Origin: Cephalopachus bancanus
Lineage: Eukaryota > Chordata > Mammalia > Primates > Tarsiidae
Direction: 5' to 3'
Length of the DNA: 64,000 bases
Assembly: GCA_027257055.1 (NCBI GenBank)
Contig: JAPVLO010000133.1
Coordinates: forward strand, 4,588,001 to 4,652,000
This document shows, piece by piece, positions 1 through 11,049 of the stretch. A program made the translations under genes and the position numbers. Every line of letters starts with the position of its first letter. The first letter of the stretch is position 1. The notes under the pieces are model-generated. The model searched no databases and had not been told where the DNA came from. It saw only the letters and a program-made list of their open reading frames with translations.

Positions 1-1024
1 CAATATAAAGATCTTAAGGAAGAGCTTTCCAGTAGAAGGAACAGCATGGGTGAAGGTGCTAAGTCCTGAATGGCTGTGGTGTAGTGGGGGGAACCCAAGG
101 TCCCCTGGTGCTGGAGGTGGGGAGAAAGGGGGAGAGGGCGGAGGGGGACAGAACGTCAGGAGGGGCTGATGGAGGGACACTGGAGGGCAGTGAGTTCTGT
201 GCTGAGTACAGTCGGAAACCACGTGGATGTTTAAATTGGGGGAAACAGAAAGATGACTCTGGCCCCAGCATGGAGAATGACCAGAAGGTGGGATGGCGTG
301 GGAGAACCCAGATGGGAAGCCCATGTGCCAATGCAGGTCACTGATGATGACCCTCAGCTCAGGATGGCTGCGTGGGAGGTGGAAAGAAAGGGATAGAGTT
401 GTGATGTATTTTGGATGTTGAGTAGCAAGAGTGGATGTTGGGAGGGTAAGGAAGAGGATGGAGGGTGGGGAGGAGTCAGCAAAGTCTTCTTGGAAGAGAT
501 GGTCATGCAATTTGATGAGTGGATCATTTCATAAAGAAAATAAAACAGTATTTTCCACCAACTTGAAGAAGGCTTCATTCATTCCGATAGATTATGGAAA
601 TACAGCAAAATCAGTGGGATGAAATACACACTTGCCTCAGCTGCAGGAGCATTTTGGTCTTTGAAAATTGTTAAAGAAGACATCATCTTTAGATTCATAT
701 TATTCATAATATAAATTACATTATAACAGTTTTAACTGTTCTGCAGTATATTTTATTTAAAAAAAACTTTTGTGGATAAATGAACCACAGGGAAAGCTCA
801 ATTTTGAATACAAAGAGTACTCTAAAACAAATGAAAATAATACATGAATAGAAACAAAAGACAATTTTTATGAGTATTTCATGAAACACTGAAACGATTT
901 TTTTCTGTATTAAATGTTACAATTTGAATCCATTATGTAAAAATTAAGCAAATGGAAAGGATTAAAAATGCTAAATTAATAGAATTATAAATGTGATAAA
1001 ACCATGAGATTCAAATTGGAAGAG
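1..1024. other. Non-coding, no recognisable element
   Basis: The first 350 bases are purine-rich and G-rich. The rest is AT-rich. Both strands carry only short open frames with no start context, splice pattern or family resemblance I can recognise. I see no gene or repeat here. Confidence 0.5.
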
Positions 1025-1130
1025 GTCAAGATAAACTTTGGAAATGTACTTAATCTTTCCGAACCCCAGATTCCTAAAATGTAACAATGGCCAAATTCAT
1101 AGAGCAAGAGTAAATAAAATAATAGGTGAA
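1025..1130 (+). repeat. MIR-type ancient SINE remnant
   Basis: The order of words resembles the MIR core: a 'tacttaatctttcc' block, then 'cccagattcctaaaatg', then an AT-rich 'agtaaataaaataatagg' run. It is strongly diverged and short. It could be an L2 fragment instead. Confidence 0.45.
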
Positions 1131-1604
1131 ACAGGTTTCATAATCCACTATATAGATGAAAATATTACTTTTCAGAGATATGATCCAGAAAAGTTAGGTA
1201 AACTTAGTCACTAAGCCAGTTTTAATCAAATTCGTCTTTTAAACTAAATTGGTAGGATCAAGGAAATTGCAGGGCAAAAATTTCAACTGCCTTTGAAAGC
1301 AATAAACTTTAAAAAACTGTTAAGACCACCTTAATAGTGTTGGGTTTTACAGAATAATTAAAGTTATACCTCTTATTACATTTACTATCTAGTTATGTAG
1401 AATTGTATACTCTGAGAATTCAGAGAATCAAATTCAGCCAGTCCAGTATTTCCAAGACTTCAAGATTTCAGATCAGTAAATTTTCAGGAAAAGAATAAAT
1501 AAAATAAGAAACTGATATAAATCAGTCAACTTTCACTTATTCATATTAGAAGATAAAATATCGAATAACCACTACCATCTACTATTAAAGTGAGTTCTTA
1601 AAAT
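1131..1604. other. AT-rich non-coding stretch
   Basis: AT-rich sequence with many short homopolymers. No element or gene recognised. Confidence 0.45.
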
Positions 1605-1616
1605 AAAAGACATTTA

Positions 1617-1906
1617 GCTGGGCTCGGTGGCTCAGCCTGTAATTCCGCGCCTTTGGGAGACTGAGGTGAGTGGATTGCCTGAGCCCGTGGGTTCGAGACC
1701 CTCCTGGGCAGGCGAGACCTCATCTCTACAATAAATCAAAAAAGTAGCTGGGCGTGGTAGCGCGCACCTGTAGTTCCAGCTACGTGGAAGGCTGAGGCGG
1801 AAGGATTGCCGGAGCCCAGCAAGTCGAGGCTGCAGTGGCCGGGAGCAGCCACTGCACTCCAGTCTGGGTGACAGAGTGAGACTCCAACTCAAAAAAAAAA
1901 AAAAAA
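1617..1906 (+). mobile_element. Dimeric Alu, young-type subfamily
   Basis: A full-length dimeric Alu in plus orientation. It starts with the GGGCTCGGTGGCTCAGCCTG-like head, has the AATAAATC linker, a right arm with the GTGGCCGGGAGCAGCCACTG block, and a homopolymeric A tail. Target-site duplication AAAAGACATTTA lies at 1605-1616 and 1907-1918 and is perfect, so this is a retrotransposed copy of moderate to young age. One head base and a few CpG sites have decayed. Confidence 0.93.
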
Positions 1907-1918
1907 AAAGACATTTAT

Positions 1919-4484
1919 ACTGTTCTTTTATATAAAAGCTTACGGTATTGCTCATATATTTCTACTTTTTGACAGACCATTAAATATTTGTCATGAACCA
2001 ATTGATGATTGCTGATACCTATGTCCATTGGCAAGTGAAAATATATCCAGCGCTCACATTTATCAAATGTTAAGAAGCTTTCTAAGGACAAATCACTGAA
2101 TGACACACTCAATTTAAAAATAAAGGCAACCAGGAAAATAATTGTGCTAAATATAGTAAAATTTATCATAATATTCCTTTTATAACTTCTTCATTCTTCT
2201 TGAAAACATTGATTCCACTGACATAACTTTTATTCATGTATAATTATAATTATTTCAAATCTAAATTGTTCTGTGTATTAAAGTGGTTTAAGCAGGATGC
2301 CACACTTTGTGCTGTGTGTTTAACTGTGCTAGAGTTACCTTTTAAAAAACTGTAGATGTTTTCCTCGTTGAGATTAGCCTCTCTCCGTGAAGATATTTTG
2401 CACTTAGTTATTCTTTTAGCAAGCATCAGTACATATAATTCTATGTCTCCTGGACTGCCCAAGGCTGACACAACTCATCACTAGTGCAGGAGGAGATTTG
2501 AGTGACAAGAAGAGGAGGCCTTACGGCCCAGAACCAAGGAAAGGGATGGGGGGCGGGGATTAGCACGGGCGCTGCAAAATCAAATGGAAGGTGGCGTTTT
2601 ATTCAAATGAAGGATAAGAATGAACTGCAGTGGCTTTGACAGTGGTATTCATAGTTAAACTCTCCTGATGATAAAGAAGAGCTGGCAATCATGAGTCATG
2701 AAAGCAGAGGCTTCTGGGAGGGACCTTGAAGGGGCCATTCAAATCCTTTTTATAATAAGTTCAGGACTGAAAAAGACACTTTTAACTTCTTTTTTTCTCT
2801 TTCCTCTTTGTTGCTGCTTCAACTCCTTTGCCCATTTCAGCCAAGGAAAATGTATTGGTTTCCTGATATAAACTTGAGAGTTGACTGGGAGATTTCAGAA
2901 ACTCTGGCTGTTCTTAAGAGTGTATGTGAAACCTTATACTACGAAAGGTAATTAGAGCAAAACATACTCCAAAGTATTAACATTTTGTTTTCTCTGGGCA
3001 AGCGGTTATAAATAATTTTTATTATTTTCTTTCATCTTTTTTGTATTTTCTAAATGTCCTACGATAAACATGCATCACTTTTATAATCACAGGATTAATG
3101 TTGTATATATGAAAAAACAAACCACAAAGCCCTGCTAGTATGGACTACTGATAAAATTGAGTATAGAGAATGTTGGTGGTAGAAGTAGGATAATTCCCCA
3201 CAAAAATCTCCTTATTTTAAACACGAATGGAATAGTGCCTTAAACTGTGATGGAAGGGTACCTGGTGGATTACATATGTAGCATATTTGCTTTATCAAAG
3301 GAAATCTGTGAAGTAATTGCATTTCATATACAAATCCATGGGACATCCCAAGTCTTCAAAACAAGGCAACGTGAACCATGCTTGGGTTTGCTTTGCGATG
3401 CTTCAGGCTTTCCAAACAGGATCATGCGGGGGAAGTTGATGTTTTCTGCAACTTCTTTGGAAAGTACAACTGTAGGATGAAGGGAATCAGTAGAGGCATG
3501 GGGAGCCGTCAAGTTTGGGGTGAGAGGTACAGACCCAGACCACCCTCTCAGCAACGGAGGACACCTTTCCAGGGAGCTCCTTTGGCCTGAGTACAGAGAC
3601 CCCTGAGGCATTCCCCAGCACCTGGATGGATGTGATCATGTTGAGACCACAAAGTCCAATGTAATGGGACTGCTGCAGCCTTTACAGAGGACAGACTATC
3701 CCAGTCATCTGGGAATCAACATAGAAACATTTACATAATGAAGGATGGAGCTCTACAGAATATTAGAGAGCTGATTTCCTCTGGAGCTCATTTGCCTATA
3801 TTTTCTTGAAGTGTTGTTTTAGATTTTAAGAGAAAAATGACTTTGCCACTGAGTACCCAGAATGAACCAACACTATGCTTATATGTAATCTGAACCAATA
3901 TTAAGTGAAGACAGAATTTGGGTGACTAATATAATAATAAACATTTTGAATAAGACTAGCATTAACAATTCTTTAAGGTTTTCAGTTCTTTTGTCCTAAA
4001 ACAGAGTTGCTACTTTGTGACATAAAATGCCATCACTGAGAAATTACTTTGATTTTTTGAATATTTGTTTTTTAGTAAGAACATTAAGAGGTTACATTAA
4101 GTATCTCAACTTGTCTGTATGTGAATCTTTGAAAAGATGACAGGTTTGACTCTTTTGTGTAGAGAAAAACCCAACAGAGACTCAATGATCTCTAATTTAA
4201 AGGCCAAGAAAAAGTAATCACACATGTCAGGAGCATAAATGACAATTCTGCACAGAAAAGATTTATATAACAACCGAACTCACAGGACTTCACCCCAGAT
4301 GGCAAATCACACAGCCTCACTTCCACATGACAAGCAAATTACTTCATCTGTAAGTAATGACTGTTCTCTGTCACGCTATGAACTGTGCTAGGTGGAAATT
4401 AAGTTTGGGGTTATTACATCATCAACTTATAAGATGTCAGAGTATTTAGAGAACCTTTTTTCCCCCAAAATTAATTACTGCATT
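1919..4484. other. Non-coding, no recognisable element
   Basis: About 2.5 kb with mixed composition. The part near 2990-3110 (pyrimidine run, then 'tgtcctacgataaacatgcatcac') has the look of an old interspersed repeat, but I could not name it. The region 3240-3610 has overlapping short open frames on both strands without a recognisable domain. Confidence 0.45.
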
Positions 4485-4608
4485 TATTTTAGAGACAGGT
4501 AGTTCTCACTATGTTGTCCAGACTGGTCTCAAACTCCTGGCCTCAAGGGAGCCTCCCCCCTCAGTCTCCCGAAGTGCTGGGATTACAGGTGTCACCACCA
4601 TGCCTGAC
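4485..4608 (-). mobile_element. Alu left-monomer fragment (FLAM/AluJ-like)
   Basis: Reverse-complement Alu: 'agagacaggtagttctcactatg', then a 'ctggtctcaaactcctgg' block, then 'aagtgctgggattacaggtg'. It covers only the left arm, with no second arm and no intact tail. It carries the old AluJ-like words rather than those of the young subfamily, so it is probably an old monomer or a truncated copy. Confidence 0.75.
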
Positions 4609-4651
4609 TTTTTTGTTTGTTTTTTGCTTTTTGATGGAGCGCATCAGACAA

Positions 4652-4653
<2 letters not shown>

Positions 4654-4696
<43 letters not shown>
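4654..4696 (+). repeat. (GA)n microsatellite
   Basis: A run of GA dinucleotides with one AAAG interruption near its start. It lies about 45 bases after the Alu monomer, in purine-rich sequence. Confidence 0.95.
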
Positions 4697-4700
<4 letters not shown>

Positions 4701-4943
4701 AGAAATTATTTCTTGGGCACACAGAAAGTAAATGTGCTAATTACCTAACATTTACTTATATGTCCTAATTGCTTTTATGACAAGTCTTAAAGGCTTATGT
4801 TTCTCCCTTCTTTGTTTTCTTTGGAGACACCCATGATTAGACTAAAACACAGGAGTAGCCATAGTGTCCCCACAGACCCATCCTTATTGCTGACCATTCT
4901 CGAGCATTCCCATGTCTTTACCACTGAGTTCTAGCTTGCAGAG

Positions 4944-5101
4944 CATTGGTCCCCAACCTTTTGGGCATTAGATTCTCATAAGGAGTGTGCAATCCAGATC
5001 CCTTACATGTGTAGTTCACAATAGGGTTTGCACTCCTATGAGAATCTAATGCTGCCACTGATCTGATGGCAGGTCTGCTGCCTGGATCTTGGGGACCTCT
5101 G
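4944..5101 (-). mobile_element. MER1-type hAT-Charlie MITE, internally deleted
   Basis: The ends are inverted repeats of the MER1 kind: CATTGGTCCCCAACC on the left and TTGGGGACCTCTG on the right. Between them are two inverted 'attagattctcat' / 'atgagaatctaat' words, another MER1 mark. Imperfect 8-bp flanks TTGCAGAG (4936-4943) and TGGTAGAG (5102-5109) agree at 6 of 8 positions, as expected for an old hAT insertion. At about 158 bp it lacks the distal parts of a full MER1. Confidence 0.8.
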
Positions 5102-5174
5102 TGGTAGAGCATCCTTTTCAATATTTTTTTGTCTGTGATAAATACAAGATAAATAACTGGATTTTTTAAGGCAT

Positions 5175-5925
5175 AATTTGAACAAACTTTTAATCAAAGA
5201 AGATCTACAAATGGCAAAACAAAGACAAAAGCGTGAAAAGATACTCAAAAGCCATAGTCATTAGGGAAATGTAAATTAAAATAAGATACCACTGTATATT
5301 CACTACAACAGCTAAAATCAAAAAGACTGGTGAGAATCTGTGTGAGGTGAGACTCCCACAAGCAACTGGAACTCACATACATTCCGGTAGGTGTGTTAAA
5401 TGGTACAACACTTTGGAAAACAGCCTACTACTTTTATAAAGTAAAGCGTATAATTAACATATATCTTACCTATCCTTCTCCTTAAATAAATATTTACGAC
5501 ACTGTCATTCATGATAGTTAAAATTTGAAAACCTTGATAGGTAAATGAATAAGCAAATTTTAGCTTATTTATGTAATGGAATACTTCTTCGCAATAAAAA
5601 GAAGCAATTTACTAATACGTACAACAACATGTTTGCATTTCACAGATATTTGCGCAAAAGATATCATCTATATGAAATTCTAGCATTGGTAAGACTAACC
5701 TATTTGATAGAAATTTGCCTGGTGGTCACGTGGAGTACGTCTTGGTTGGAAGAGATTGACTACAAAGAGACATTAGGGAACTTTTGGGAAATGTAAATGT
5801 TCTATATCTTGATGGTGTTTTCAAGGGTATGTATACAATTATTGTGTCACAAACCTATACACTTAAAAAGTTGTGCAACTAGTTTTATTTAAGGTATATT
5901 ATACTTTAAAAGTACACTTTTCCTA
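5175..5925 (+). mobile_element. Old L1 3' part (L1M-type)
   Basis: The sequence follows the 3' end of L1 ORF2 and its 3' UTR: 'aaagaagatctacaaatgg', 'gggaaatgtaaattaaaa', a 'ggaatacttcttcgcaataaaaa' block, then the UTR words 'ttgatggtgttttcaagg' and 'tatacacttaaaaagttgtg'. All frames are broken. It starts just downstream of the MER1 copy. The UTR wording suggests an L1M subfamily, which I cannot resolve further. Confidence 0.75.
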
Positions 5926-5944
5926 TAACTGTTACAGTACCTCT

Positions 5945-6065
5945 CAGTAATGAATGTTCATTACAACACTGCTTATAATTGCATAATATTAGGAAAGATT
6001 AATAATCCAACCATAAGGGAAGAGTTAAAAACTTGATGGTCATAAAAGACTGGAGGCAGAAATAA
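5945..6065 (+). mobile_element. Second old L1 fragment
   Basis: Words such as 'tgttcattacaacactgct' and 'aggaaagattaataatcc' match the L1 ORF2 tail around the 'tgttcattgcagcac' motif. That motif belongs upstream of the UTR words found at 5800-5900, so this is a separate fragment rather than a continuation. It is short and diverged. Confidence 0.5.
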
Positions 6066-7242
6066 TTAAAATGACTACAAATGGGTAAAAAAATCTACTC
6101 ATTTGTTTGCAACTGGTCTTGTGAAACTTAATTACCAATAGACATACGTGTCTTCTGGCATTCCACATTGAGACTCACTCTCAATCCTTCTGTTTCCTAC
6201 GTATTGCTCTGCATGTTGATCCTTGGAGCTGCATTGTCCAGATTTCCCTGTCTGTGTGTTTCCTGTTGATATCTAATGAAGCCTCAGCAGGACAGAGGGG
6301 TGAGAAGAGAAGAAGTAGGGTGTTCCTCCATCATCCCTTCCCTGTTTGTCTCAGGATTCCAGGGGGACTCTGGGCCCCTAAGACATCAACTGCTTTTGCT
6401 GGGCAACCTCTCCTTCACGACTCTAGCTCTCACTCATTCTGATGAGATTACTTGTATCCTTACTTCTTTCCAGCCTAGGTAGTAACAGTTCCCTATTCCA
6501 TTATCTCCAGGCACTTCAACTTCTTTTACTGTTTCATTAACTTTGCCCACACCTCTATAAACAGTACCTTTATTAAGCTCTCTTCAATTGCTCCATCTTG
6601 ATGAAACTTTGCTTCCTACCTAGACAGACTCACTCTGGTGTTGTTGCAATACTTTCAATTGCACATGGTGGTTGTACCCTACTTGTATGCAACAAAGATG
6701 AAGTAGGCTAAATAAATTTGAAAACCGATTATTTCTCAGTTGCTATAATTTGACCAATTTTCATCAAGAAATTTATGTAGACTTTCTATTAGGCTTGTTT
6801 TTATTCTTTTTAGAGGGTATCTTTAGAATGATGAACATTAATATTGAATGGAATTTAACTAAATAATGCAAACATGTTTTACACAGTTTTTCCAGCTGTT
6901 TTAATTGTGACTTTGACTTTTCTATGATTCCTTTATCTTTTTTTACTAAGTGTATTACCAAATTTAGTTGTGTGGTCCAAGAATCCCTGAAGGTCTACTT
7001 TTAAAGATCACTTAGCACTTTCATAAAATTTAGGCTGGATAGCTTGACAAGTATGCCAGCATCTTATTTTTTTCCAAAAACAGATAGTACCTAACTTTCT
7101 TAAATGTGTTTATTAGGTATAAATCTGTCTTCTCCAGTTGGGGCAGATGTCCTCAATTTTTTTTTTTTGAATGAGTTTGCACAGTTAAAACCTCTCATGC
7201 TTGGTAAATAATTGATTTAGACAATGCTAAAACTTTAAATTG
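6066..7242. other. Non-coding, no firm assignment
   Basis: A piece near 6480-6700 ('cctttattaagctctcttcaattg') resembles an old LTR- or L1-derived repeat, but I cannot name it. The remainder is AT-rich with a short T run at 7158-7168. No gene features. Confidence 0.4.
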
Positions 7243-7490
7243 TCTAGTCACGTCCTCTTCTCCTTCCTTTGCTGAATATCACAGTTATGTGCTGATCGTT
7301 CATTGTTAGCTCTGAGCTAAAATTCAGAAGGAAGCAGAGCCGAGATGTGATTCCAGTGAAGAGGCTGGTTGATTGGGAAAGATAGGGAGTCGAATCTGCT
7401 TAACAATGATCACTCAAGTGATGCTACCTTGGATTACACTTTATTTGGAATCAGAACATTGACCAATATTAACAGGAGCCAGATATCTTT
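7243..7490 (-). repeat. Unit B, minus copy of a local inverted repeat
   Basis: Read on the minus strand, this block matches 10675-10940 on the plus strand: both contain, in order, 'gtcaatgttctgattccaaa', 'gtagcatc', 'ttgagtg', 'cattgttaagcag'-like, 'cagcctcttcac', 'ttttagctcagagct' and 'cataactgtgatattcagca'. There are several insertions and deletions and I judge identity near 80% by eye. I do not recognise the family. It could be an old dispersed repeat or an old inverted duplication. Confidence 0.7.
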
Positions 7491-8660
7491 CTAGGACCAA
7501 ACCTTGCAGCCACCTTCAAGGATCCAGCAGCACTGTATTACTGGTGCAGATGTTGACAAGACAGTCAAGGCTGACTGGCATTTATGAAAATCAGAATCAA
7601 TTTTTTGCTAAACCAAGCACCCATGAAGCTTCAATGGATGATGCCTTTTGATTAGCTGTATCGTTCATTGTGTGAATATGGGAGGTGATTAGCTTGGCTC
7701 GTGGAAGACAAATCTCTATTGTGAAAGGACAAGGAATTGTTCCCCCCTTTGACAGTGACACCAATCAGTTCTAATGCGAACTGTAGTTCTTCCGTGCCCT
7801 ATAATTTTCCTAAAAGCTTCCAGATTGGAAAATGCTGCTCAGGCTGATGGCTCCTTTCTCTCTTTGTGTACTGCACAGCAGGCAAATGGAGAAGTGACAG
7901 CAATGTGTCCTGTTTCATTACTTAATCTTTTTGATGGATATTGTGCTAAAAGATCCTATCTTTTTATTGTACGAAGCTGGAAAAAGACCCTCTTTGCTGT
8001 CATGGTTACAACATGTTAGTACTGGCATTTTAAATGGAAATACATTATAGTTGGTGAGAGCTTTTCTGCACTCTCCGTCTAACATTGCTCTTGTCACTGA
8101 GAGCTCAGCAGAGCGAAGTCTGTGTCTATTTCAAAGTGTCCAAATCCAGTTTGCTTAAAGTGATTATGAAGTTGCTGGATGATCAGGAAAGGTATGACAT
8201 TCAATCGTTCGAGAATAAAATTGTCTATTCCTTCTCTGTAGCTAGTATCTCATTTTTTTGTTATTCTTCAAAAAATATTAACTATTTCAGTAATATGTCT
8301 CCAGGGTGCATAACTAATTCTCATTTGTTGTTATTTAAACCCTAAGATTCTTTATAAAAATGTAGCATTTACTGAAATAGCATTCTATGTATACTGCTAA
8401 CCAATATCTCTTAGATAATTGGTGCTTGCTTCAACTATTATTTAGAATTCAATAAAGATTATCTAATGGTGTGTTTACATATAAAATTACAATGATCAGT
8501 TCTGATTTATGGCTCTAAATATATTTCTGTTTAGGTGAAAATTTTCGAATTATTTCATTTGAAAGCAAGTCTTTGCCAAAATTATCTTGAAGTATTTCTG
8601 AGAAGTTATTGCATCATCCATAACATAGTACTTAGCATCTATAAGGTAAAGTAATTATTT
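7491..8660. other. Non-coding, no recognisable element
   Basis: Mixed-composition sequence with two open frames of about 80 codons (7774-8019 and 8085-8345) that lack a recognisable domain and are not joined by plausible splice sites. I see nothing that supports a gene. Confidence 0.45.
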
Positions 8661-9225
8661 CCACAGCCTCGTGAAAATCAGTATGGCAATTCCTAAAAGA
8701 TCTAAAAATCGACCTTCCATATGACCCCACAATCCCCCTACTGGGAATATACCTGGAAGAACTCAAATCACTCTATTAAAAAGATACCTGTAAATGTATG
8801 TCTATCACAGCATTGTTCACAATAGCAAGAACAAGGAATCAACTGTGCTGCCCATCAAAAGAGCACTGGATAAAAAAATGTGGCACATATACACAATGGA
8901 ATATTATGCAGCCATAAAGAAAGAAAAAAATCATGAACTTTACAGCAACCTGGATGGACTTATCACAGAAACAAAGAACTGAGTATCACATGATCTCACT
9001 CATAAATGGACCTTGAACAATTATCATACTATAAGAAAAGGATTGGCAGTAGCAGGAGACTGCTGAGGGGAGGGGAGGCAGGATTGGCAGTAGTGGGAAT
9101 CTGCTGGAAGGGGGGGTGCACATCTCAACAACAAGGGTAATTGCATAATGAACATTTGTATACCTAACTCTGAATTGTATCCCACATCTTTAAAATAAAA
9201 AATTAAAAGAGAAAAATAAAGTACT
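8661..9225 (+). mobile_element. 5'-truncated young-type L1
   Basis: Begins in ORF2 near 'gaaaatcagtatggcaattcc' and runs through 'ctactgggaatatacctgg' and 'atggaatattatgcagcc' to the 3' UTR. The UTR has two G-rich units starting 'gattggcagtag' (9041 and 9083), then 'ttgtatacctaactctgaat' and an A-rich end. The same UTR is seen at 41160-41350, and on the minus strand at 26617-26975 and 29055-29364. A partial flank match (TAAAGTA) is seen on both sides. The frame is broken, so it cannot encode ORF2. Confidence 0.85.
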
Positions 9226-9660
9226 ATTAAACAATCCCAATATTCTTCCTAACTTTTAGCACTCCTCAAAATGTCAAGAAAATAAAGATTTTAGAAAGTT
9301 ACAAGTTTGACTATGAGTTTATACTTTTCCATTTATATTTTTACTGTAACAGTGACAATATTTTGTTTTGAAAAATGGAACTTCTGAGACAAAAAAGTAA
9401 TATGAGCCTAATTACAACCACTGTTCCTTTGCAAACAGACCATACAGCTGTTTTATGGTATGTGTATTGAAATATCAAGAGTTTATATCTTTGCTTGAGC
9501 CAAATAAAATAGAGTTAGAAAGTGATATTGCTTTGGCTAGCTTTTTAAGATTAAAATTTTTCTAAGATTAAGTGTGGACGAGTATGTTTTCTTTTCTAAA
9601 GCTGGTAAACACTTCTAATAATAATTTACACTTCCACATTAATTTTTTAAAATTGTTCAC
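9226..9660. other. AT-rich non-coding stretch
   Basis: AT-rich sequence between an L1 3' end and an Alu fragment. No feature recognised. Confidence 0.45.
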
Positions 9661-9842
9661 ATGCTGAAGGGCAGTGGCATGATCACAGCTCACTGCAGCC
9701 TCAATGCCCTGGACTCAGGTGATCTTCCTGCCTTAGCCTCCCAAGTAGTTGGGACTACAGGCACATGCCACCAGTTCCAGTTAATTGTTTGATTTTTGTA
9801 GTGATGAGGTCTTGCTATGTTGGCTAGGCTGGTCTTGAACTA
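9661..9842 (-). mobile_element. Old Alu fragment (AluJ-like)
   Basis: Reverse-complement Alu: 'gcagtggcatgatcacagct', 'cactgcagcctcaatgccc', 'cctcccaagtagttgggac', then 'gtagtgatgaggtcttgcta'. It contains the right arm and the linker and breaks off after 'ggctggtcttgaacta'. It lacks the T tail and most of the left arm. Confidence 0.8.
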
Positions 9843-10009
9843 ATTTTTAAATTTGTAAAGACAATGCTATATTCTGTTTATCCGATGCTTTAAAATACCT
9901 TCTTATTTGTGTGAGATGTGTCCTGACAAACTTGGGCAGTCATGACATGATTCAGCTCGTGATCTCACGATGTCTTGTAGACTGCCAGTGGTCACAGGCC
10001 CACATCCCT

Positions 10010-10270
10010 GCATGTGCTGACTGTCTTCTACCATCCTCTTTCTAAACATCATGTTACAAGGTACTGAGGCACTTAGAAGTTTTTCAAACAAACAAACAAA
10101 ATGGAAGTAGCTGTTATGGAGTAGCCATAAACGTGGGTGTGCTCCCATTTTCAGGGTTTCTATACCAATTTTGATTCTCTTTATAGCATTTTAACCTTAT
10201 ATCCCAGAAAAGAATGTGGTCATCCCTCTCTTTGCCTCTGTGTGGAAAATCTAATGAGAAAATTCAATGA
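10010..10270 (+). repeat. Unit A, first copy of a high-identity direct duplication
   Basis: This block recurs in the same orientation at 19133-19384. I count about 12 substitutions and one length change in an (AAAC)-type run over roughly 250 bases, so about 95% identity. It spans 'ctgtcttctaccatcc' to 'gagaaaattcaatga'. The flanks differ on both sides beyond a shared GCATGTGCTG. There is no open frame, A tail or terminal repeat. The family, if any, is unknown to me. Confidence 0.85.
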
Positions 10271-10457
10271 GACAGACTGGTCAATCTTGCCTGCTATGGG
10301 AAACTTTTTTCTGTTTCTTGTGGAGAATTGGATGAAGTTGGGGAGGGGAAAGAGACATTTTTTCAACAAGCTCTGTAAGTTTCAAATGAATACTTTTCTC
10401 TTCTCTCTTTAATAAATTTCTTGTAATGTTGATCAATGAGTCAGACTCTGATCTACT

Positions 10458-10458
<1 letters not shown>

Positions 10459-10505
<47 letters not shown>
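10459..10505 (+). repeat. (GT)n microsatellite
   Basis: An uninterrupted TG dinucleotide run of about 46 bases, flanked by unique sequence. Confidence 0.97.
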
Positions 10506-10507
<2 letters not shown>

Positions 10508-10674
10508 AACCCCAGGAGCCATTTTCACAACTTGTGGGTATGTGGTTGATATTTATTTAGTTTACCCACCTACTTATATTTTTTATTGTTTTTTACTCCA
10601 GCCTGCATCTCTAAGTTTCATCTACAAAAATGTCTGCTTGGATATCATTTTTTTGTAGTTCCTCTAATGCATGT

Positions 10675-10940
10675 TAGTATCAGTCAATGTTCTGATTCCA
10701 AATAAAGTGTAATCTTTCATCACCTGGGGTAGCATCTTTGAGTGCTCACTGTTAAGCAGGTTTGACTCTCCATCTTTCCCAGTCAAGGAAGAAATGTGTG
10801 GCAACAGCAGCCTCTTCACCAGAATCACTAATCGCAGCTATCGACTCTGCCTCCTTCTGATTTTTAGCTCAGAGCTTGCAGTGAGCTACAAATACATAAC
10901 TGTGATATTCAGCATAGGAAGGAGAAGAGAACGTGATTGC
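10675..10940 (+). repeat. Unit B, plus copy of the local inverted repeat
   Basis: The inverted partner of 7243-7490. It carries extra bases relative to the partner, for example between 'cccagtcaaggaa' and 'cagcctcttcacc'. The match ends near 'agaagagaacgtga'. The two copies face each other across about 3.2 kb. Confidence 0.7.
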
Positions 10941-11049
10941 AGGTAATAAAGCCCCTATTTTTTCTTTGGCATAAAGAAATCTTTGCTTAATTCTGAATGG
11001 CATTTTCACGGGCATAAAAATCAATTATTTTCTTTTAGTCTATTGAAGA

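Noticed and set aside
3247..3611. Overlapping open frames as a possible small gene
   Set aside because: Frames on both strands of similar length with no recognisable domain or start and splice context.
10459..10505. Z-DNA regulatory element
   Set aside because: A plain GT microsatellite with no promoter nearby; Z-forming potential alone does not support a function.
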